Of a stretch of 64,000 bases of DNA, positions 57,901 to 64,000 are shown piece after piece. The notes below the pieces were generated by a model. The model saw nothing but the letters and a program-made list of their open reading frames with translations, searched no databases and was not told the origin of the DNA. A program made the translations under genes and the position numbers. The stretch is from Phoronis australis (taxonomy: Eukaryota; Phoronida; Phoronidae), in NCBI GenBank assembly GCA_002633005.1, contig NMRA01000049.1:974011-1038010 (forward strand), written 5' to 3'. How positions within the stretch are numbered: position 1 is the stretch's first letter; every line of letters begins with the position of its first letter.

Positions 57901-60589
57901 TTATTCACAACTTCGATAATACCACTCAGCTCCTGTGTGAGTTTTACTGTAATTACATTATCATTATTATTGTTATTACTATTAACAATTACCTGTAGTT
58001 TCATAACATCACCGCAAGCTGGAGCACCCACCAAACCTGTTCCCACATCAGCATCATCCTTGTCAAATGAACCAACATTTCGTGGGTTCTCATAATGGTC
58101 AATAACCTGCCAAGATCAAAATCAAAATCAAAGTTATGCATCATCCTTGTACAGTGTACAGGCTTCAAACTGAGCCCAATCTAAGCAGCAATATGTTCCT
58201 GGTTATGTACTACATAAATTTTGTGAGTAGACTTCGAAACACACAAAGAAATGCTTAAAAGACTGCCTCAAATTTGATTTTAAAAACATGCAAAAAGCTT
58301 TTGAGCATGTTGGTTTTACGTTAAAAGATAGTTCAAATTCTAAAGAGCTTAAAATTCTAACCTTGGTGCCACTACCCTAGAGATACCACAATGAAAAAGT
58401 ATAACTCAATTAAAATATAGTTTAAAACATTAACACACATTAGAATCAATGTGAAAAGGTGTGCCAGTACCAGGAAGGTATTTTCAGATATTTCAAACCA
58501 ATTTTTATCACTCTGAAACATGTCCTTTTGTGTCTAAAGTAAGATTTTCAGTTTCTCATTTTCAACACATTTCCTTGTGAATAGAAATGTGGCTAGTTTC
58601 ACAGCACCTCGTAAGTGTAACGTCATCCGTGTATGACCTATATAAAACCAGCAACAGGTTTGTACAACAGCCAGCATTACCAATTCTCAGTATCAAGAAC
58701 ACTGATCTGATCTGATTAATTTCTTTTGCGTGGAGTAAAACATTTACTGCATTGTAGATGTAAAAAGTCACCTACTTAGAGACGTGGTTGGTTGTTAGCA
58801 GATGCTTCGACCTAGACCGCCAGGTCTTTGTCAACGAATCAGGGACTTCCTCTTACCTCCCGTGTACTCCAGCATTCTTAATGAGGGAAAGGCGGGAAAT
58901 CCCTCATTCATCGACAAAGACCTGGCGGACCAGGTCGAAACGTCTGCTAACAACCAATCACGTTTCTAAGTAAGTGACTTTTTACATCTACAATGCCTAC
59001 TGAGACCAATGACGAACCTATTCTACAGAATTTACTGCATTATCATGACGTCACAGAAAGAAAACGTTGTAGCTCCAAGTTTTGGTTTTAGTAACTCTTA
59101 AGAGAAAGTAAAAAAAAGCTTGCAAGTTGTGACACCAGGCAAAAGAGTGCAATTAAACAAAGGACTAGATTGGTTTGATATATTTGTCTAGTAGTAACAG
59201 CTGTTCAGTTCACGAGCTTTGCTCAAAAACTTGCTTTTATACACCGCCTCAAACATTTGTATTTAGCCATCTCATAATATTTGTACAGCCACACCACTAC
59301 GAACACACATGAGAAAAAATTTTTGACAGATTTTTTCCATCACTGTTTAAACCAAAGTAACGGCAACAGACGCAATGCGTCGACTTTATTGACAACGTCA
59401 ATGACACTGTCTATGACATGGCATTCTAGTGAAGTACTAGTGACAATGTCTTGCATGCTGTTGCTGATGCCTATTGCTCATTTTGTGACACAACCTTCCT
59501 TTGAATTTGTATGGTGATCTAGTATCTGAACACGGGAGCTTCATTACTTTGATCTGCTAAGAACATACCAATTAGTATACATTATAGAAAAGAAGGCAGT
59601 ACCACGTACACTATATTAGGAACATAGATACTCCGGAAGAATGACGAGGTTCGTTATCCCACCACTATATGTGTACCGATGTGGGTAAAAAACAGACCAA
59701 ATAAAATCTGACACAAAATCACTGTCGTGAAAAACTACAATATTCCTTGTGAGAACTTAATTATTCACTGGTGCTGGAAAAATTGGTGTTCTATCATTAT
59801 TCTGCTGCTAAAGTTGTGGAGCGATCTTCTGCGTCGCCTTTCGGCATCATGGAATATTGCATTACTTAATTGCTAGTTTATATTTTTGTCGATTTTTCAA
59901 TCAACTGTTTTCCTTTCACAAGGTTGTCACAACAAATTATCAGAACTGGTTTCATATAGTTATAAGTTTTTAGTATTTTAATACCAGCAAACCGAATACC
60001 AGAACAAAATTTGCTGCTGCAAAACAGTCATCATCTCCCCACAGACGTCAAAACAATTTTAGGAAATTGCGTGTGCTCGTGTAACAAGCGCACCATTTTC
60101 ATAATGACGACAGAATTTTCTTGGTTACAAAAGGTGGAGAATTATGCAAGACAATGATGTTGATTTGATTGTTTTTCAATGTCGTCAAATTGTAAACAAT
60201 CAGTTGCAACAGGCAAAGAGGTGAGTGTCGTTGACTCCCACTCCCAGATTTTGCATGTGCCCCCGCTGGTTGTTAGCTCTACAAGTTTCACCACGAGGTG
60301 TCCAGCAGAACTACCAGGGCTGAGTGAAACTTCGGGGTCTGTCGGAGCTCTGCATACAATGGTACCTAGTTGTACTTTGAGTTTGAGGATAGTCTCAGGC
60401 ATACATAGTGAATAGATTGCCAACAGCCGACTCACTCTGTCGGCTGGGTAGGGAAACTTACGTAAGTTGTAACAGAGATTGAAATAAAGAAAACCTATAG
60501 CTCACGTTCTTGTGATAGTACGACAGCTGGGGTGTTCGAAAGTCTTGAGCAAAGCGCATCGATCGCGACACAGCGCGATATAAAGCCAT
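51965..60589 (-). CDS. ISCU: Iron-sulfur cluster assembly scaffold ISCU, mitochondrial
   Basis: Minus-strand exons: 60589-60506 (ATG), 58106-57993, 56141-56031, 54607-54529, 52044-51965 (TAG); phases join to 155 residues. Residues 1-20 are Arg-rich with few acids ([13 protein letters not shown]), a matrix-targeting presequence. The scaffold begins [18 protein letters not shown]. All cluster ligands are present: Cys59 and Asp61 in GAPACGD, Cys85 in TFGCGSA, and His127/Cys128 in KLHCS. LPPVK at 121-125 is the HSC20/HSPA9 chaperone recognition motif. Met130 follows Cys128-Ser129, as in human ISCU (Met140), the form that depends on frataxin rather than the bypass Ile form (inference from known variants). 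It receives sulfide from NFS1 and assembles [2Fe-2S] clusters. The gene spans 8.6 kb for a small protein, mostly intron. Confidence 0.96.
56142..57992 (-). other. ISCU intron 2, nothing recognised
   Basis: 1.85-kb AT-rich intron between the ISCU exons at 57993 and 56141. It includes a 14-base perfect palindrome CAGGTTCAAACCTG at 57557-57570, which resembles a tRNA T arm but has no tRNA around it. Confidence 0.6.
58749..58996. repeat. Long foldback (hairpin) element
   Basis: The left arm begins GCATTGTAGATGTAAAAAGT and continues with TTGGTTGTTAGCAGA, TCGACCT and CGCCAGGTCTTTGTC. The right arm is its inverted copy and ends ACTTTTTACATCTACAATGC at 58996. Arms are about 100 bases with a few mismatches; the centre (about 58850-58890) is unpaired. 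It is a MITE-like foldback unit of unknown family in ISCU intron 1. Confidence 0.85.
60142..60435 (-). other. Unidentified 97-codon open frame in ISCU intron 1
   Basis: The minus-strand frame starts ATG and ends in a stop; it includes [15 protein letters not shown] and KIWEWES. A plus-strand frame overlaps it (60179-60415). Base composition is less AT-rich than the surroundings. No family is recognised and no splice sites argue for an exon, though its place just after ISCU exon 1 would allow an alternative exon. It may equally be chance. Confidence 0.2.
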
Positions 60590-61911
60590 CTTTCAGGCAA
60601 AAATGCGGGAAACAAAATGTGTGTTGGTCCTCCAATCTGACCTAGCAAAGGTCAAACATAGAGCATAAGATTGTGATATTGCTACACTCGTAAATTAGCA
60701 AACTAAATCTGTGTTCGAATGACATTGTCTTCATTTAGTTTCCCAAAAAATGTATTGCACTGACAGAAAATAAGCTTTTTTAAACGAAAACTTGAAGAGT
60801 TTTGAACTATTTCAAATAGAACTTGAGAACTATTTTGCTTATTATTAGCATTTTCGCAGTGTCATTCCGATATTTGTGACATCATGGTGTATAGTCAATC
60901 TTACAAAAACTGAAAAACAAGTATCGTTTTTAAGTATAATAGGTTATTTTGTAATAAATCGTAGCTTAAGTTATTATTTTGTTGTTTAAAACTAAATTCA
61001 ATGCCTAATAGATAAATTTATCTTGATTTAAAAAACATTTTAGTATTTGTTGCAGTTGTTTATATACGACAGGTCAGTTCGTGTGATCCTGTGAAGCAGC
61101 CAGATCCATTCCGCTCAGGTGAGCTGGAGCAAAAAAGTTTTGATTTTCATTTTTTATATGAATGCTTTGGGTTCTGGCTAATAAAACAACTGTTAGCACT
61201 GATTATGCCTACGGACTGTTGAATCCCGCCTTGGCAGCAGTATACAGACGGGGAACCTGTCTTCTAGTTCTAACATTGCCAGAAGACAGGTAGGCATCGC
61301 CTCTGTTGGCCCTACCAGTTGGTAGGGCCAGCAGAGCCGATAGACAGAATCCCCGTCTGTACTGCTGCCGCGAAGAGTACTGTATTACTACTGATCCAAC
61401 TTTGCGCTTAACACAGTCTGTAGTATAGTCTGTCTGAATCCCAAAGACCTTCCAAAGGGTTCTGAAAAAATGGGTATGGACTAGGATTCAGAATAATTTT
61501 GTGTCCTTGGCACATGAAGCTGTGGCCAGTCTGGGCTAAAATTGCATTGATCCTTATATGCAAAAGGTATATCTGGAGAATTTTTCTAATAAGTGAAAAC
61601 ATGATTGCCTTACAAAATATGATTCAGTGTTTAGAAAGGCTTACAATACTCATTCAGAGGGGTTGCTGCACTAGTTTATTGGTGAAAAATACACCTATAT
61701 TGATACCAAAATTGGCCCAAGCTTTACCTAATGGTCCTAATGCCTTAACAAATTTGGGAAAAATGCAACCCATGTCAATGACACTTGTGCATCCACTTGT
61801 ATCATACCGGGTGATGGCCCCTGACCTCCTCTGCTTCCTTGCTAATTGGTACAGTCATCTCAGCCATACATGTTAAACACTTGGCTAAATAAAAAGTTTG
61901 CTCTATTTCAG
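60590..61911. other. Divergent ISCU/parkin intergenic region
   Basis: This 1.3-kb segment should contain the promoters of ISCU (leftward) and parkin (rightward). CpG and GCGC sites cluster at the ISCU end. It holds the T-shaped palindrome at 61233-61369. Open frames in 61499-61876 lack coding features. Confidence 0.6.
61233..61369. repeat. T-shaped nested palindrome (three-way junction)
   Basis: The outer stem pairs GGCAGCAGTATACAGACGGG and following A (61233-61254) with TCCCCGTCTGTACTGCTGCC (61350-61369), with a two-base bulge. Inside are two hairpins: ACCTGTCTTCT/AGAAGACAGGT (61255-61265 with 61281-61291, 15-base loop) and CTCTGTTGGCCCTACCA/TGGTAGGGCCAGCAGAG (61301-61317 with 61320-61336, two-base loop, one G-T pair). 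The A-B-B'-C-C'-A' order is like terminal repeats of some linear single-stranded DNA viruses and some foldback transposons. No viral or transposase gene is seen nearby. Confidence 0.85.
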
Positions 61912-61918
61912 GTCGCTC

Positions 61919-63549
61919 ATGTCATTCGTGGTCCATGTTCAGCTTGATGGTAGGGACCTCCTACCTTTGGAGGTAGACCCCTCATGGAGCATAGGTGATG
62001 TAAAGGAAGCAATAACAAGATTGAGGGACATCTCATTTGACAACATGCGAGTCATCTTCACTGGACATGAACTGTGTAATGACCAACTCATTCAGGTGTG
62101 AGGGCTATACCTCCAATATAATGTCTAGTTTGGTAAAAGATTTCATGTTCACTTCCGAAAATTCAAAATTACTTCTGTCAGAAATTTCCGACAAGCAACC
62201 GTTGTTAGTGTCTATCAGTGCACATTATGTGTCAAAGTGTGTTGTTTGGCGTTTGTACAAAAGGGCTGCTCTTGTAACCCCTCATCTCTATTCATGTTGT
62301 GTCAATCAGTCAGTCAAGTATTTTTAAAGTAATTTTGGAAATGAAAATTCTCATGCTATGCAGGATTACACAAAATTTACCATTTCTCCTTGCTTTTTCA
62401 GGATGTTGACTTAGGCCATTTTAGTGTTCTACATGTTGTGCAATGCTGCACAAATGGAACTCCAACCACAAAGCAACGACTGCTGTCTCCAGGTACTTTT
62501 AAGGCTGCAATGCTACAGTGCTTTTCTCACCTACATCAGTCACATTCTGTTAATATCTTTTAGTTACTATGACCTCACATGGAATTCTGACATCAGGTAC
62601 TGAAGTGACATTGGTGACCTCTTGTGTAGACTTGCTGTGCTATCTAGGCACCACTGGAGAACTCAGTTAATTCATCATATAAACTCAACATTTTTATCAA
62701 TGTAAATATTGAGTTACGCATTTTTGCTGTCACGTGTACTACCATACGTCTTTATTTGACATGTACACGGACTATGCTCAGTCATGTCTCTGTTTACATG
62801 CAACATTTTCCTGAATCAAATGGTAATTATTGTACATTCAGATAATGTGAATAGTTGTTCAAATTCTACTTTCAGACTACCAGACTAGATACTATGTGTA
62901 CTGCAGGGACAGGTGTCACCGGGTTGTGCCAGCTAAACTGAGAGTCAGGTGTAAAACGTGCAAACAAGGCTCATTAACTGTTTCTACAGTGAGTCCTTGC
63001 ATGTAAATGTTTCTCCTGTCTGGGTTAAATCTCAGGAAATTAACACGTAGGTTGAGAAATTGAAAAGTTGACATGGTCATTGGCCAATCCTGAGGCATTT
63101 AAAGTAATTTGTGATAAGGCTTGTTGACCATTTTTCGAGGTGACTGGTTGGTAGGCAAGCATTCAATCATTTAATGGGAATTTACCATGATTTTACAATA
63201 CAATATATCATGGTTGCATGAAACAAAAACTAACATGATTTACACCCTTACGCACACAATCACACGCAAGCATATTTGCCACATAGGTATTAAACTGAGC
63301 AAAGAGGGCATTGTTTTCTGGCGTAATGGAAAATATCAGAAAGGACGATTCAAAAGCGGCTTTAGGAGTTTTGGACCCGCGTAGTTTAGTATTAAATTAA
63401 CTTGAATCAAAATAAATTGTAATAATACTTGAAAGTTAATTTTGTTTGTTTTATTTGTCATGCAGGAACCAAGTTGCTGGGAGGATGTTTTAACTCCTGG
63501 TCTTATTTTGGGTCACTGTCAGTCAAATAGCTGTCAAGGCTCACAAGCA
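61919..63549 (+). CDS. PRKN: Parkin RBR E3 ubiquitin ligase, N-terminal four coding exons (3' end outside window)
   Basis: Exons: 61919-62095 (the exon itself starts at 61912 with seven bases of leader), 62402-62492, 62876-62988, 63466-63549, then a GTAAGT donor; 155 residues so far. Residues 1-75 are the ubiquitin-like domain, with RVIFTGHEL matching the human RVIFAGKEL region and DVDLGHFSVLHVV carrying Ser67 at the place of human Ser65, the PINK1 site. Residues 95-155 are the start of the RING0 domain: YYVYCRDRC (Cys99, Cys103), RCKTC (Cys115, Cys118), PSCWEDVL and GHCQSNSC (Cys145, Cys150). RING1, IBR and RING2 lie beyond the window. The linker between Ubl and RING0 is about 20 residues, far shorter than in human parkin. 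Parkin ubiquitinates outer mitochondrial membrane proteins to start mitophagy. The ATG fits the human N-terminus, but an upstream coding exon cannot be excluded. Confidence 0.93.
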
Positions 63550-64000
63550 GTAAGTTGTACAGTGCTTTGACTTGTGGTAATTGAGCCGAAGATAAAATAG
63601 TAATACCTAACCAATTATGGATTATGGCATTCACAACTATGTTAGTAACAAAAACGATCTGATTCAGTTAAAGCTGTTGTGTTGGAAATTGGTGAGAATT
63701 GCACCGTAATACCTTTTCAAGATATTTTAACATGTCAAGGATACCAAGTTTGTGTTTAGACCACTTATGTATTGGGCTGAAAACAGGTCACAATTGGTTC
63801 CTCAGAAGCAATTTATTCACTTGGAAGAACATACAACATATTGCTAGCTACTACTGGCCATGAGTGGTCACCACGTTTATGTGCAACAAATAGTGTTACT
63901 TAGTCTGCTTTATGCTTGTTTTAACACTAGGTGGAGTTAGTGTTGTATGACCTTGGACGTTCAGTGTGCATGGCTTTAAATTTCCAATAAGATCTTGCAC
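63550..64000 (+). other. PRKN: Parkin intron, cut by the window edge
   Basis: Sequence after the donor of the fourth parkin exon. No further exon was recognised before the end of the window. Confidence 0.7.

Larger units (their letters stand above)
58107..60505 (-). other. ISCU intron 1
   Basis: 2.4-kb intron between the presequence exon and the first scaffold exon. It contains the foldback element at 58749-58996 and a GC-richer stretch near 60180-60420 open on both strands. No further exon was recognised. Confidence 0.7.

Noticed and set aside
61499-61876. 125-codon plus-strand frame upstream of parkin
   Set aside because: No similarity, low-complexity hydrophobic composition typical of AT-rich non-coding DNA, and no splice connection to the parkin frame.
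61898-61918. Upstream ATG in frame with parkin
   Set aside because: It lies before the CAG acceptor at 61911, so it is intronic or untranscribed; the ATG at 61919 fits the family N-terminus.

Overview
This is a metazoan nuclear genomic window: intron-rich genes with GT-AG splice sites, AT-rich introns and intergenic DNA, short GC-richer exons, many diverged dispersed repeats, one 750-base N gap (28909-29658) and one single-base N join (2853). The protein set (FoxJ2/3, EMC7, SETD4, uL13/RPL13A, ISCU, parkin) is animal. Intron sizes, a high apparent level of haplotype divergence and the repeats fit a marine invertebrate; the phylum cannot be fixed from the sequence alone. Exons below were assembled by hand from splice sites, reading phase and family similarity.

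Layout. 1-4216: repeat-rich DNA with a direct duplication joined by a single N, probably two haplotypes assembled in series. 4217-25019 (+): eleven 3' coding exons of a FoxJ2/3 transcription factor gene; the exons for the start of the forkhead domain lie outside the window. Its large fifth-to-last intron carries a minisatellite, a 4.6-kb element with inverted ends and a long tandem array of about 147-base monomers. 25020-31233: 3' flank, N gap and a GC-rich block. 31234-31932 (+): an intronless EMC7 gene. 34885-42514 (-): SETD4, seven exons, complete. 45374-50811 (+): RPL13A, six exons, complete, with a TOP-like start and four intronic box C/D snoRNAs (three U34-like, one U33-like). 51965-60589 (-): ISCU, five exons, complete, tail to tail with RPL13A. 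61919-63549+ (+): the 5' four coding exons of parkin, head to head with ISCU, running off the right edge.

The genes are housekeeping and do not form one pathway. RPL13A and its introns serve the ribosome twice: the protein is a large-subunit component and the intronic snoRNAs guide rRNA 2'-O-methylation. ISCU (mitochondrial Fe-S scaffold) and parkin (mitophagy ubiquitin ligase) both act on mitochondria and diverge from one 1.3-kb intergenic region, which contains a T-shaped nested palindrome. The items most worth checking are the triplicated U34 guides, the T-shaped palindrome, the GC-AG intron and repeated donor sites of SETD4, and the duplicated haplotypes that reveal an empty insertion site of the GCGCCCACA-ended repeat family.
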